Source: Batkoa obscura
Lineage: Eukaryota > Entomophthoromycota > Entomophthoromycetes > Entomophthorales > Batkoaceae
NCBI GenBank assembly: GCA_030770535.1
Contig: JASVEC010000018.1
Coordinates: 1-64,000, forward strand
Length of the DNA: 64,000 bases
Reading direction: 5' to 3'
In this document: positions 45,710-58,864 of the stretch, piece after piece
Layout of the letters: every line of letters begins with the position of its first letter
Numbering within the stretch: position 1 is the first letter of the stretch
Program-made: the position numbers and the translations under genes
The notes under the pieces: generated by a model
The model's input: only the letters and a program-made list of their open reading frames with translations
Told to the model about the DNA's origin: nothing
The model's database searches: none

Positions 45710-46478
45710 TTACCTTTTTTATTAAAATTAAGATAGAAATAAATAAATTCTTTAATTTCTAAAGACAGAAGGAAGCAAAAATTAAAAGTAAAATATTTAC
45801 GCTTTTTATTAGCCAATCATAATATTCTAACAAACTTTGAGTTAAATTGGCTAACAATTCTTTAATTAGCTCTACGTAATAATCATAATGGAACTTTTAT
45901 TATAAATATATAAAATTTGTTTATTTTATATTATTGAATAAAAGATACACTTCAAGTTATTGTCATAATAAAGTAGACAAAGTTAAAATTTTAAGCATTT
46001 GTATTTTTATGCTTAGCTACTTTTTCAAGAAATACAGTTTAGCCTTATTGTATAATAACAGTGAATATTATACATCTACTTATTTTATCAAGCTATCATA
46101 TTTTACTCAATTTATAATATTTTATATTAAATTTTAATTTTAAACTGTTTCTGAATAATTGTGACATAATAAAATGGCTACTATAGTTTCTTAATCTAGA
46201 AATGATATTATTTTTTACATCTTTATGTTTTATTATTTGATTTGAGATAAATACAAATTGTAGATAACGTTAATTAAACCATAAGATAATTTATTAATAA
46301 TGCATTTTATTTTGGACATTGTTAAATTTATTCTAACAATTGAATTTTGGAAATACATTAAAAATAATAAATAAAGCCGTGAATATCCAATCCTCAGAGA
46401 TCTTCAATGTAATTTTTAATGAATTTAATTATTGAATAATATATTAGATCATATATTATAATAATTATCGTAGATTAA
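45710..46478. other. Intergenic region
   Basis: AT-rich, no recognised repeat. A 67-codon frame at 45934-46137 has hydrophobic, low-complexity composition and no family resemblance, and is not called. Confidence 0.5.
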
Positions 46479-49400
46479 TTATTGATTGTTGTTTGATATT
46501 GAAAACATTTCTGTCACTCTCATATTGGAGCCTTCTAAACTAAAGTATACCCTATGCCAATTATCACCATGATTTAATTGATGAGTTGAAACTAATGGAA
46601 GTGCACGGTTTTCTACTATTAGCTCTCGTTTCAAAGGAGGTGGAAAGTTAAATTGCATGATGTTTGGGGCTAAAGTTGGCTCAAAGCGCGCTATAATGTA
46701 TGTTTTATTAATGGTGTTTCTTTAAAAATAAAAGCTTACCTAATGGTGGAATGAACGAATTTTGCCTTGTATTATTAAATAGCTTCATTACTGATTCTCT
46801 CTCATCCCCTTCTTTCACCAACACTGGAGATCCACACGGTGGATTTAGAAGGAGTTCAATCAGTTTATAATGATTTCCAAGCTTATAATTATATTAATAA
46901 TTTAAACTTTAATGATCATAGATTATACCTTATTTATAAGTGATATGGCCCTTCCAAAATTTACTTCCAAATCTTTAATGTCGTCTAATATATTATCAAA
47001 TTCATGGTAATCCAAACTTAATCATATAATTAATTTGAAAGTTATAAAAAATAATAAGGGTTACTCTTGATGTTGCCAAGGGAACCCCATCAATTCATTC
47101 CCAAACGAATTTATCTTAGTTTGGAGGTGCTTTAATCCAGTAAAGTGTTCTTTTGGAATACTGTTCAATAAAGTATCATATGTAATTAAAAATATAGTTG
47201 GTAGTAAACTTATAAGAGTTAATATGTTAGTATAAAGAAATTAAAATACTCACAGATGATACAAATCCTCTATTGAAATATTTTCAATATAATGCAAAGC
47301 CTAGTTGTTGAGTCAACTTGAATTATATTTTTATATATACTATTAAATACCTTTTCTCCTTCAGACATATAGTCAAAAAGAGGCTTTTGAAGATATACTG
47401 GAATTGGCTTTGCTTTCTAATATTTTTATGTCATATTATTTACAATTGGTATAATATCAAATTCAACTTACAGCCCATAATTCTTGCCAAAGATTGTCTG
47501 GATTTTCCATTCTTGCTGAAAGCTTGCCATTAAGTTCTTTTACTCTTGATTCAGTCATAACGTTATCATCTTTATCGCCTACTACCCAATCTCTAGGAGA
47601 ATGCCATCTTACAAAGTCAATTAAGCACGATTTTGGGTTGGCTGCTTTGAATGCCTCCATATCTTAATATAATGTTAAAAGTTGTTTCAAATAATATTTC
47701 AAGTAATTACCAGAAAGTAACTGGGCTCCTTGTAATTGAGCTCTTCTTCTCGCGCCAGTCTCTGAGGTTCCTAGTTTTTCAAAAAGCTGGGCTTGATCTA
47801 GCAGCATGTCCTCTGACATTACTCCAGGGTCCTATTAAAATTTATTACTATATGGTCATAAGATAAAAAAGTATAAAATATTACCTGTGTTATGGGTATA
47901 TATATTGGCTCATCATGCTTTAAAAGCCTACAGCTTTCTAAAACCTTCAATCTCCCTTGAGGCTCATTATTCATTACATTACTGGATTGTTTTCCTATTG
48001 AATTAACTTTTGGAGAAGCTGATGCAAATACAATATCAGAAACCGAGTTATATGAACTAATACTCGAAGGACAATGTAATTGTACAAAGCTTTCTGCCGC
48101 TAAGCTATTTTCTCTTACCACTGATTGATTAAAAACTTTATGACTATGTCCATTTTTATTAACTGGTACTGGGAATGATTTTTTCTCAAATGAACTTTCT
48201 TTTTCGCTTATATTTTGACTATGATATTTTATATCTTCAGTGTATGAGTCAATAGAGTCTTTCTAGAATAAATTTAGTAATATATTTAGTATCCAAAAAA
48301 TGATCAAATTTACTGGATAACTACTTGGTGGAGACACAAGCTCAGGAGAACCCTGTAAAGCATTGTATGCTAAACTTTTACAACTTTTGGATGAAATGGA
48401 TAAAGAGCCTAAATTTTCTTCGAGTTGGTTATTGATATCATTACTATTTGTTTCCTTTTGTTCTGTTTGAATTTTATCGTTCCAGAATGATTGTAGTGAA
48501 GATATATCACCTTTAACAAATTGACCTTTAGGTGAAGGGTCATGGCTTAAATCAGAAATTGGCTCGCGCTTACTTAACCTTCTAAAATTTGATGGAAATG
48601 ATGATGAGTTTGAATTACTTTTATCAGCTTCTTTAATTTTATTTTTATTTTTAGGTGTTTGAAAGAAATTTTTATTAGAGCGATCAATGCAATAATTTAA
48701 CATTGATATTTTTTGGTGTAAAATGTTAAATCTTAGATCGACTTCATATTTTCCTTCATTATGTGGAGTATTTACATTTGGAATAATTGTCTTGTTTTCC
48801 CAATAACTTCTTAACATTCGAACTATCTCATTCCATGCTGCCCTAAGTATTGAATTTAAATCTAACTTTTTATAATCATCTGAAGTAGATACCATAATTA
48901 GACAATTATATATCAACTTCCATAGAAAGGATTGATATGGAACAGCTCTTGAGCTAAAAAAGTTAAAGGCTAAATAAGGAGTAGATAGTACGTCGTCCAA
49001 ATTGGAGCTTTTTCTGAAATTGACAGACTTTGTACATGTATAAGTTACTTCATTGAAAAGAGAATGTATAATCTTTTCAGTTAATTTAGAAATGGAATAT
49101 TTACTATAGTTCAATGGGGAAGATATGTTGATAGAGGTATTCGAATTACGTCTCACATGGGATATTTCTTCATTTTCCATAGAAAACATAAAATTACTAT
49201 CTGAATCTGACCAAGAGTTTATAATATCTTTTAAATTTCTACTTAATAGAAGCCATTCTTCTTTTGGTTCCCTAAACTGAGCATATATATGAATATAACT
49301 GGCTATACTTGGAGTTAATTCAAGATCGCTGGAATATTCACTTTGTGGAAAGCTAGCTAAAATCTGGAAAGATCTTAGTGGATCACATGTAGGACCCCAC

Positions 49401-50553
49401 TGTAAATTATGATTATCAATATGAACTTCTTTATCAATAAATGAAAGTGAATTTTGCAAAGTAGTTTCGATAACAGTCCCAAAACTTATTCTTTTAGAAA
49501 TACTTCCATTTTTTGATTTGGTTTGGCCTAAATTTTTTGGCTTTTGACAATATGACATTTTGATCTCGCTCCATTTTGGATCTGATGGTATATTAATTTG
49601 ATACAAAAATTCACCGCTTATATAGAGTTTACAACCTAAGTATTGTTGCATTTCTTTCCCTATACTTAATATAAATAAAAATATAGTGGTTAAATAAAGT
49701 CAAAATAATAAATTTCAACCTTATAAAATGATCAAAACCTATAATTACCTTTAAAGTGTCTTCGAGACAAATCCTTATAAAAATCAACTACTTTCTCAAG
49801 ATCCGAAAATGCCGTTGGATTTATACTTGAAGCATTAGAGTATATGTATGCTTGAATAAATTCCTTTTCATGCCTTTCTGTTGATTTTGTTGCATTATCA
49901 TCAAGTGTTATATAAATCAATCCTTCAAAGTTTTTTTTACTCTGAACCCCATTTGATAGCACTAAAGGAATGTTATATAATTTTAATTTTTTAAGCACTT
50001 GTTTTGTGGTATCTAGCAATTGACTTATTGCTTCTGGATCTATGTTATGACTGACTTTTTTCTCTTTTACTTCTTTTTTTGTCAAATCTTCAACTAAAAT
50101 TACATTCTTCTTTTCTTGATTTTGATTCTCAGAACTTAATTCAAGGATAACAGGAAAACCCATCCAACGATGGTAATTATTCGCTTCATAGTTATACGAA
50201 ATATCAAATTTAGTCTCATCATTTGGATCTGGATGGTACAAAAATGGTTGACATAAAAAAAGATTGGAACTCAAATTTAAAATATCCTCAAGGTTAAATT
50301 CCGATTTATCAAAGCTTTTATTTTTTAATGAGGGATATATATGACATTTCAGTTGAAATGTGTTATCTTTTATTTTACAAAAGTCAACCAGCTCGCTTCT
50401 ATTGGAGTCATTGGTATTTTCTGCATTGTTTAAAAACCATTTCCTCAAATTATTTTCAAAAAAATCAATATAATCCAACTTGTTGGCATTTGTCATATAT
50501 TCGACCAACTCAAAACAATCTTCCACGTCACTATCGCTCATATTTTTAAACAA
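46479..50553 (-). CDS. RAB3GAP1: Rab3 GTPase-activating protein catalytic subunit
   Basis: Catalytic subunit of the Rab3GAP complex, which acts on Rab3 (GAP) and Rab18 (exchange factor) in animals and on ER, lipid droplets and autophagy. About a dozen exons. N-terminal exon from 50553, or MSDSDVEDCF at 50541. Landmarks in family order: LQWGPTCDPLRSFQILASFP (human LPFGACEDPISELHLATTWP); YWENKTIIPNV and FNILHQKISMLNYCIDRS (human HQKLQMLNCCIER); LLKHDEPIYIPITQ (human LLHNGEPLYIPVTQ); MEAFKAANPKSCLIDFVRWH with SPRDWV; KLSARMENPDNLWQELW; and a C-terminal exon ending HRVYFSLEGSNMRVTEMFS. The conserved Arg in the human DFVRWYSPRDY segment is present. The regulatory partner RAB3GAP2 is not in this window. 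Confidence 0.92.
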
Positions 50554-51294
50554 AGAAGATTGTTATATTTTAAGGTACTTTACTTATATTTATTTTATTT
50601 TATTGGCTAGGGTTGATTCATTTAGCTATGATTTAATAGAAAGTTTAAGCTGTTTAATTTTTTATCGTTTGAAAAGTAGTCACATTTCTCAATTAATAAA
50701 TTAAATATCTTAATAAAAATAAAACCTAATTTAAATAATTTTTTTAAATAATAATAAAAATACATAAAATATTTATACATATGGTAACAACTTCAATTTT
50801 TTATTATTTTCCTTGTTATACATTTTTAATCTATGACCTATAAATTCAAAGGATTCGGTTATATAAGTTTTATATTTTAGTTTTTAGATTAATGCATTAA
50901 CAATAAATGATAAAATTAATAGATTTAAAAAATTACCTAAATATTAAAATTAAAATGAACTGAACATTTAACATACTAACATGCAACAAGGTTTAACAAC
51001 ATCATAATATCGTTAATTTTTTTTAAATTTTATTAACAACAGGTTTAATTTATATTTTATTTAATGTTTAAAAGCTTTAATCTATTTATAAAGTTTTTGC
51101 TTATAAATTTGTAATAGTTTTGAAGTTAGGTATCATAATAATATTATACTAAGATAAATGATTAGTAACAAATTAAACCTTATAGTAAAACTATAGTAAA
51201 ACTCGACTTAATACATAGTTGGGGTTATACACAATTATGTAGTTGCGCTATAAAAAACAAGAATATATAGGGGTTTCAAATAAAGTAATTATTT
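50554..51294. other. Intergenic spacer
   Basis: A/T homopolymer-rich. Nothing recognised. Confidence 0.5.
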
Positions 51295-51391
51295 GAGGGT
51301 GTTTCTTTGTGTTTAAGAATTTTACTAACAATCTTTCTATTCAAATAGCGCTTAAAAAATGGAAAAATAATGAAGTAAAAAAAATATCCCT
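51295..51391 (-). mobile_element. MITE-like element, copy 13
   Basis: Reverse copy, 97 bp, from GAGGGTGT to ATATCCCT. It is flanked by ATTT on both sides (51291-51294 and 51392-51395). Confidence 0.85.
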
Positions 51392-52060
51392 ATTTTGAAA
51401 AACTGTTTTTTGAAAATACATTACATTTATAGTTTTGTGTTTGCTGTTAAATTATTATACAAAGCTAGGTTTAATTCAACTTTAATTGGTTAAAAATGAC
51501 AAAGTTTTTATATTTTAAATTTTTTATATTTTCTAGTCAAATTCCAATAGTTAAGCATATGAGGATGTATTTTTTTGTTCAAGATTGTTAGTAAAATTTT
51601 TGGACAAAAAAATGCAACCAAATAGAATAAACTCTTGTGTGTGTTAAATAGCCTCACCCTTCACCTTTGTTTCATATAATGAACCTTTTGAAAATACTTA
51701 TTTCTCATAACTTTATTTTATCTGGAATATATCTAATACCTTTCTTTTTTTTTCTGGTGTAATATTACTACATAATTGTGGATGAATTCAAATCCGCATT
51801 ACGTTTATTCCACTGATTTATATAATTCAAGGATAGGAGCTCAAAATAAAAAACAATAGTAAAAGTTGATAATTTCATAAATGACAACTTTGCTTAAGGT
51901 TATTATTATAACAAATGTTTGATACAATTTACAGTAAAGATAAAATTTGACTTGCTATAAGTATGAGGTATGTGTACCATAAGAATGATCAATGTAAATC
52001 TAAAATAAAATATAAAGAGTATAGTCTCATTTAAATATAATTCATCGTTTAAGGCAAGTG
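51392..52060. other. Intergenic spacer with a MITE fragment
   Basis: At 51562-51610 a sequence beginning GAGGATGT and containing TTGTTAGTAAAATTTTTGGA looks like a rearranged MITE remnant. No genes seen. Confidence 0.4.
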
Positions 52061-53160
52061 AATATTGGTACGCTTCTGCTTTTGCCTAGATTGATAAGGT
52101 TTTTCAACAATTGGCTTTGAACCCTTTAAGTTGTTTACAATAAACAGTGCTAAAACTATAGCATAACTTACCTCTGTATCCTTTTTTAATAAAGGTTTCC
52201 CCATAGTTTTTAAGTCCTCTATAGCAATACAAGCAAAAGATATTGATCTAAACTAAACTCACTCTTCTCCATCTGGGATATAAGATCTGTTTCATCAAGT
52301 GCCCCAAGTTTACCCCCACATGACCATAAATTATAAAATAATGAAAATCCTATAATTTTACACTACTATCTCTATATTATCAGCAACATCACATGACATA
52401 GTGTAAATTTTATAATGTAAGCTTTTCATTCCGCGCTTTTCTTTAAAAACATACTTTTTTACTTCTATAAAATTTTCTGCAAAAGGAACTAAACCCATTA
52501 TGGATTCAACAAGCCTTTTTGTTTTAAGTCCAGTTAAAGAATCACTCTCTCATTTGAGTTATCCCTATACTGAAGACAAACAATTTTAAATAAATCACCA
52601 GGTTCTTTTACAACATAATCGGGCCTATATGATTAGTTTGATTTTTTTTAGATTGAAAATTACTTTAATTCGAAGTATCATTTTCAAGATTGTAGGTAAC
52701 TTTGTCAACTATTTTTAAATGATCATACAACCTAAACTCTTCCCATCCTTTGATGTTAATTTACTTCGCTATTTGTTTTATTGTTCTAGGCTCATGAGCT
52801 TTCTAGAATATGTTTGATATTAAATATTAATGACTATTTTCCTCACTGTTTTTAATAGTTCTAAATCTCCATATGTGTAGCTGATCGAATTTTTTAGTAT
52901 TATGTCTTTTAATCCACCTAAATCATAAATATTAGAATGAAAATCAATATTAGTTTCATTTACATCATTCACGCGCTTTCTAGTTTCTGCTTTTTGTTTT
53001 TTCATCTTCAGTCAAACTTTGTATTCTTACACCTTTCTATTTATTAAGCCTGTCTTTTTTATCCATAGGCTTCACTTTAGGTTTACTGAAAACTTCACGG
53101 GCTGTTAAAGCTTCAAAGAATTTGTTGGCTTCATTTGATAATTTATCTTATCTTCGTATG
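52060..53160 (-). pseudogene. Decayed protein-coding gene, unidentified
   Basis: On the minus strand, protein-like segments follow one another but fall in different frames, with several stops between them. Examples in order: KLSNEANKFFEALTAREVFS; NIYDLGGLKDIILKNSISYT; KGWEEFRLYDHLKIVDKVTY; GLVPFAENFIEVKKYVFKEK; TMGKPLLKKDTEVSYAIVLA. Their balanced composition stands out from the AT-rich surroundings, and the collinear order over 1.1 kb suggests one former gene of roughly 350 codons. At least five interruptions are visible, and the breaks I examined lack usable splice sites. I do not recognise the family. A rapidly evolving gene with odd introns is the alternative. Confidence 0.5.
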
Positions 53161-53352
53161 GCTTAAAATTTTGAAAAGTACAAAACTTTAGCAACCTGCA
53201 ATTTCCTATTTTTGCCCAGTCTTTTTACCTAAATTGCAAAACTTTAGATTAAAAGTTCTTGACCTTAATTTTACCACTAAATTTGCATAAGGCAGGAACT
53301 ATTTTAACAGAAAAACTTGATTAATTATTTTATTAATATTACCCTACTCAAA

Positions 53353-54318
53353 ATGACCGGGCCATTTGCTGAAAAACATTTAAGAAATCAAGGATGGAGC
53401 AAGTAAGTACTTGGATTAATGGAAATATATAAATCAAAAGATATTAATATAAACACCTACTAGAGGAGAAGGTTTGGGAAAAGATAGAAAAGGTATAAAA
53501 AAAGCTATTACTGTAGCTAAAAAATCTGATACTAGAGGGGTAATTTAATGATAATAATAATATCAAGATAAAATTTTATTATTGCTATTAGGTAGGTGCT
53601 AAAAATGATTATGAGTTTGCATGGTGGGATCATGTTTATAATAAAGTATCTTCAACTGTTCAAGTCGATAATGAAAATGGGGTAAGTCTTTAGTTAATAT
53701 TAAACAAACGAATTTTTTATTAATAGAAAATGGTCAATAGGAAATTCAAGTAAAAAGTACTGATATCGAATCAATTGAAAAGAATACAATGGGTATTATC
53801 AGTATTGAACGACCATCTGGAAAAAAGCAAAAAAAACAGGAAAAAGAGGAACAAGTTATTTCAGGTCCAATTCGAATTTTAAACCAACATCAAATTATTT
53901 TAAAGAATACATTATATGGTTATTTTAATAAGTCTTCCGCTGCTGACTTTCAAGTAGAGTAAATTTAGCTTTGTTCTGGTGAAAAATTGATAAAAATGTT
54001 AATATTTTACATTAATATAGAGATTTTACTACTAAAATCAGTGATGAAGCTTTGTTTGAAGCTTGTGGAAGATTGAGTGCACGTAAAGGTGCTCGCGCTG
54101 AACAAGTGGGTAAACTAGTTAGAACAGGAGCCGATATTGCGAAAGTAGTTGAAGTTAATGAAACTATTATGAGTGGGAAAGTTAAGAAGGAAAAAAGGGA
54201 AGGGGAGGATATTAAAAAAGAGAAAAAAGAAAAGAAGGTAAAGAAAGAAAAGAAAGAAAAAAAAAGTAAAAAGGAAAAAGAGGAGAAAAAAGAAAAGAAA
54301 AGTAAAAAGAAGGAGTAG
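53353..54318 (+). CDS. GPATCH4: GPATCH4-like G-patch nucleolar protein
   Basis: G-patch proteins activate DEAH-box helicases; human GPATCH4 is nucleolar and works with DHX15 in ribosomal and spliceosomal RNA modification. About five exons. The G-patch opens MTGPFAEKHLRNQGWSK and continues after a GTAAGT intron with GEGLGKDRKGIKKAITVAKK and DTRGVG, then the EFAWWDHVYNKVSSTVQV segment. The GxGLGxxxxGIxxAixVxxKxDtxGvG and WWxxxFN order is that of GPATCH4, not PINX1. The last exon has LFEACGRLSARKGAR, like the family ELFxACGGRTAHKGAR. It ends in a ~45-residue Lys/Glu repeat tail (KKEKKEKK), typical of nucleolar localisation. Confidence 0.85.
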
Positions 54319-54993
54319 AACGGGTGCAAAGGAGTATAGAAAGTTGACGGTTTGATATATATATTAATGGTGTTATAGAATAAACTAACTTTATAATTTT
54401 TATTCTTACCTTTATTTTAAATTTCTATATTTTAGATTGTAATGTGTTTTTATAATAAATAATGAGAATATCAATAGCTATTAAGTTAAGTAATATGATA
54501 CTTTATTCAAATTTATATAAGATGGTATATATATAATATAGAAATTGGCAAACAAATAGTCAACACAATCATTTATATTTATAATTGAATATCTAATAAA
54601 TAAAATAAATCATTAGCTAACAGTGTTATAAAAAATATTAGATTATTTAAACTATTTTAATATTATCATTCATAACCCAAGGTCCTAGGCATTGAATAAA
54701 TTATAACATGATAGTTCCATTTATAGCTATTATGTAGCTTATTCTAAAACTAAATAAGCAAGAGATTTTAATAGATATTTCCCTACCTAACTAAGAATAT
54801 GAACTCAATAAGGACATAACTTTAGTGTATAAACTTAATAAATGTGTTACTTTAATAAAAAAGTCAATTGGAATATAATTAAAAGTAACATAATTAAAAG
54901 TAACATAATTAAAAGTATATGAATAAATTGTAAATAAAAATTTAATAATTTCTCTATAATATTTCTTTCTTTTTCTAACACCAAAAATAGAAC
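54319..54993. other. Intergenic region between convergent genes
   Basis: AT-rich. A direct triplication of AACATAATTAAAAGT-like sequence lies at about 54886-54918. Otherwise nothing recognised. Confidence 0.45.
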
Positions 54994-55730
54994 CTATTCT
55001 TTTCCTTCTCCAACAATGCTATGATATTTCTCAATCAACCTTTTAATTTGTTTAGGTGTAAGTTGATTCATATTAATTTTATGATCCCTTGACATAGCCT
55101 ATTGTATTTAAAACAAGCATTAATTAAAACGATAAACAATAATTTATAAACTTTCTTACCTTAAAATCATCGCCATATTTATTTATCAATTGAACGCACA
55201 TTTTTCTATCTAGTTCACCAATAAATTTAGCTGCAGTTACCTCTTGAGAAGCTAAACTCTCCAATTCTACAATAATAAAATTTAACTTTCAAATATTCCT
55301 TTACAAATCGAAATCAATTCTTACCTTTCATAAACTCTGTTTTAGCTGGAGCTTTAGGTAATGGTTTATCAATATAATCCTCCTTATCAGCGATAGTAAT
55401 ATTAACAATATTACCCTCTTCATCCCTTTCAATAACACCAAACTCAGGTCCAATATATCTTGATAAAGTAGCATTATCCATGGATTCACAATTAGATAAA
55501 TCAAATGGCTTCGTGCTATCTTCAGTTATTTGAGAACTTATACCTCCTTTTGGTTTATTAAGCCGTTGCATAAGTCCGAGATTCGAATAGTTTTCTTGAA
55601 TCGACTTGGATTTATCCCAATGTTGTTGGACTAAAGCAATTCCGGGGACAGCTGTTTTTCGATTCGTTTTTTTTGCTTTACGCTTCTGCACTGGGTTTTT
55701 AAGCTTACGACGTTGGCGTGGGTTGACCAT
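54994..55730 (-). CDS. NOP16: NOP16, 60S ribosome-biogenesis factor
   Basis: Nop16 is a nucleolar component of early 60S pre-ribosomes that contacts 25S rRNA. Three exons. The very basic start MVNPRQRRKLKNP lies within the first ~25 residues, followed by the family core VQQHWDKSKSIQENYSNLGL and LNKPKGG (yeast: AANWDYSLTMAQNYKKLGL..LQTPAGG). The C-terminal exon AMSRDHKINMNQLTPKQIKR corresponds to the family DxxxNxxQxTxxQLKxxIxxY ending. Introns near 55099-55158 and 55269-55324. The start is the first ATG and gives the canonical length (about 180 residues). It shares a 200-bp divergent promoter region with the URB2-like gene. Confidence 0.9.
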
Positions 55731-55930
55731 ACTTTAGTTTTTATTCAATGTTGTTTAGTTAAAGAATAGTTTAATGCAATTTTAGAGCTCAATATTTTAA
55801 CTTTTCGAAAAAAAATTGAGATTAAAATGAACCAATTAAATCAAGTTGATAGATTGTTAAAAAATAATTAATCCTACATTTTCAATTTTATTTTATTTTA
55901 CTTTTAATAGAAATAGAAATAGAATATATC
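55731..55930. promoter_or_regulatory. Bidirectional promoter region of NOP16 and URB2
   Basis: 200 bp between two divergent ribosome-biogenesis genes. It includes TTTTCGAAAAAAAATTGAG near 55803, an A-tract resembling the RRPE element of yeast ribosome-biogenesis promoters. In a genome this AT-rich the match is weak. No TATA box stands out. Confidence 0.35.
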
Positions 55931-58079
55931 ATGTCGGAGCCATTTAAGATTAGCGGAGATCGATTAGTCAAAAGTTTAAAGGGAAGTTCTTTATCCAACA
56001 CTCAAAAAATAGAAATAGCTGAAAAAGTATTACAAGACCCTACCAGTACTACGTTACAAAATTTAGATACATTTTTATTAGAATGGAATATTCAATTGAT
56101 ATCTAAATCTACTATTTATCATACAACTTATTTAAATGATACTCCTTATTTAAGTATTAGATATTGGTCATTTTTTACTAAATTATTAATGAAATTGAAT
56201 GAAGAGAATAAAGAATTAAATAGTTTTGATAAGGATATTAAGGTAAAAAATTTATTTTCTAAATTACCCATTGTTACAGTTATTACAAGTACAATAAAAT
56301 ATATTATCAAAGAATTAAATCAAGAGTACAGAAAAGAAGAGATAGAAATTTATCAACAATTATTAGTACTATCAACAAAAGCGTTTTCAGTTTGTTTCAA
56401 TTATTTAGAAGCCATGAATTCGGATGGGTTAATTAAATTATATTTGGAATGTTTTTTATTATTTGATAAGGTTATTGAAGTTGAAGAAGAAGAGTTCAAT
56501 TTAAAAGAAAAATTACAGTTTTTAGCTTCAATTATTGAATTGTTAATTATGCTTTCAGGCTATCTTATTAAATTAATTAATTGGAGTCCGACTTATAAAA
56601 AATTATTTCAAACAGTTGTGGATCAATTATTAATAACAATATTAAAATGCCAATTTCAATTAAATAAGATTATTGAAAACAACCTAAATGAAAATGAAAA
56701 TATTATTTTACTACAAGGAAAAATTAAAGAATTTTTAAGTATTAGTTTATTTCATCCCAGTTATTTAATAGATTATGGTACTATTTATTCGTCTGAATTA
56801 ACTCAAAGTTATCGCCAATTATTATTTGAAAAGATTAAAAAATCAATAGAAGAAAATAACAATAATACTAACCCAACCTTATTATTGATGTTACCACAAT
56901 TAATTGATTTATTTATTAAAAAAAATCCCAACCGACCAGCTGTTATATTAGAATTTAGTTTTATATTACAGTTATTAAAAGTAATAATCAATATTAAAAT
57001 AGAAAGTAATAACAATTATAAAACTTACCAGATCATTAGCTTATCAAAGATAATAGAAAAAATAGCATATTATGAACTATATCAACCAACAAATGATATT
57101 ATTAAACAACAACAAATGGATATATTACAACAAGTAAAACAAATCATATTTAGCTATGATATCAATGATGATGTTAATTTACCTAGTTTAATTAAGGCTT
57201 ATACTTCCTTTGTTAAAATTGATTATTTATTAGTACAACAGGAAATACCAAAATTATGGGAATTAGTTTTATATCCGACAGAAAACATTCAACAAGAAGC
57301 CAGTGAATTAGCATTAGCATTAATTAAAGAATATCATGATGCACGATTATGGGAGGTATCTTTTAATACTATTATCAATACTAGTTTAAAGTATAACATT
57401 AAAAATGAGAAGCAAGGATTACAAAGTTTGTTTTATTATGGACCATTTATTAGACAATATAAATTATTATTAAAAGAAATGAACTCAATTATGTTAAATG
57501 GAGTTATTATTCAATTATTTTTTAAAGCCATTGTAGATGAGAAGAATATATTAAAAGAAAATCAAGATGAAATTGAGATTAATTTAATAGAAGAACATAA
57601 AAATAAAAAAAGTAAAACAGAAAAAGAAAGTAACAATAATAGGAATAAAGTAAGCGTGATTTTATTATTAATTCATACATTACTTGGTATACCTAAACAT
57701 TGTATGGACCATCAATTATTACAACAAATATTTGATAAATTATTGAATTATTTTCAAAACGAATATTTTAGAAATTTGAATAAAATTGAAGATAATCCAA
57801 TATTACAAATTAATAATAAAATTCAGCAAACTAAATTCAATAATAGTCAACAACAAATAAGTAATCAATTAAATTCAATAGAATATCAATTAAATAGCAA
57901 TTGTTTGTTATTAATTAATACTATTATTGATTATTTACCAAAATATAATTTAAATCAACCAATTATTAATGAATTATTAATTGGTATTAGTAATCAATAC
58001 AATTATTATTTAATGAATGGCAATTATTTAAATTGTTTAGTTCGATTTTTATTTCAATTATTAGATTTTAATTATTATT

Positions 58080-58123
<44 letters not shown>

Positions 58124-58826
58124 TCGAATATTTTAGATTGTACTATTAATTTAATTCAATATAATAATAATAATAGTAATAATAATATATTATTGAAGAC
58201 ATTAATTGGTCCCTGGTTTCCATTAGTTATTAGTTTAGCAAATAAACAACAATTAAATGATATTACTAATTTAATAGTCAATAATAACAATAATACATAT
58301 AATTCAATCCTATATGAATTGTTAAATAGTAGTCGATTTTATGAGATCACTAAATTTAAAAATCAATTCGTATTCAATTTGTTAAGTAAAACACATAAAT
58401 TATTATTTAATCATAATAATTATTTACAAACTGAAGGAAAAGAAGAAATTGATTATCAACAGATTATTTCTGAAATTCAAAAAATATCAATAACTAATAA
58501 TAAAAATATTCAATGTAATGAAAACGTATTAAAGGAAATTAATCATAATTTGATGTTACTCAATTATTTTCCAGAAGAATATATTGATAGTAATTTAAGA
58601 GATCAATTATTTGTTATTATTTATTCAATACAAAAATTAATCAAACAATTATTTAATAATAATAATAATAATAATTCAACATTAAATCAACAAATTTATA
58701 ATAGTTGGGAATTAAGTTTAACAATATTAATAAATTTAGTTATAAACAATAATATGGGTATTCATCTTATTCGCTATGATCAATCTTATATTTCTTGGTT
58801 ATTAAACTCATTAAATCAATTTTTAT

Positions 58827-58864
<38 letters not shown>

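Noticed and set aside
45934-46137. 67-codon frame
   Set aside because: AT-driven composition and no family resemblance; likely chance.
53353-54318. PINX1 (telomerase inhibitor) as identity of the G-patch gene
   Set aside because: The WWDHVYNK segment and ACGRLSARKGAR exon match GPATCH4; PINX1 has a different N-terminus.
54012-54329. Phe/Ser-rich minus-strand frame
   Set aside because: Antisense shadow of the Lys/Glu tail of the GPATCH4-like gene.
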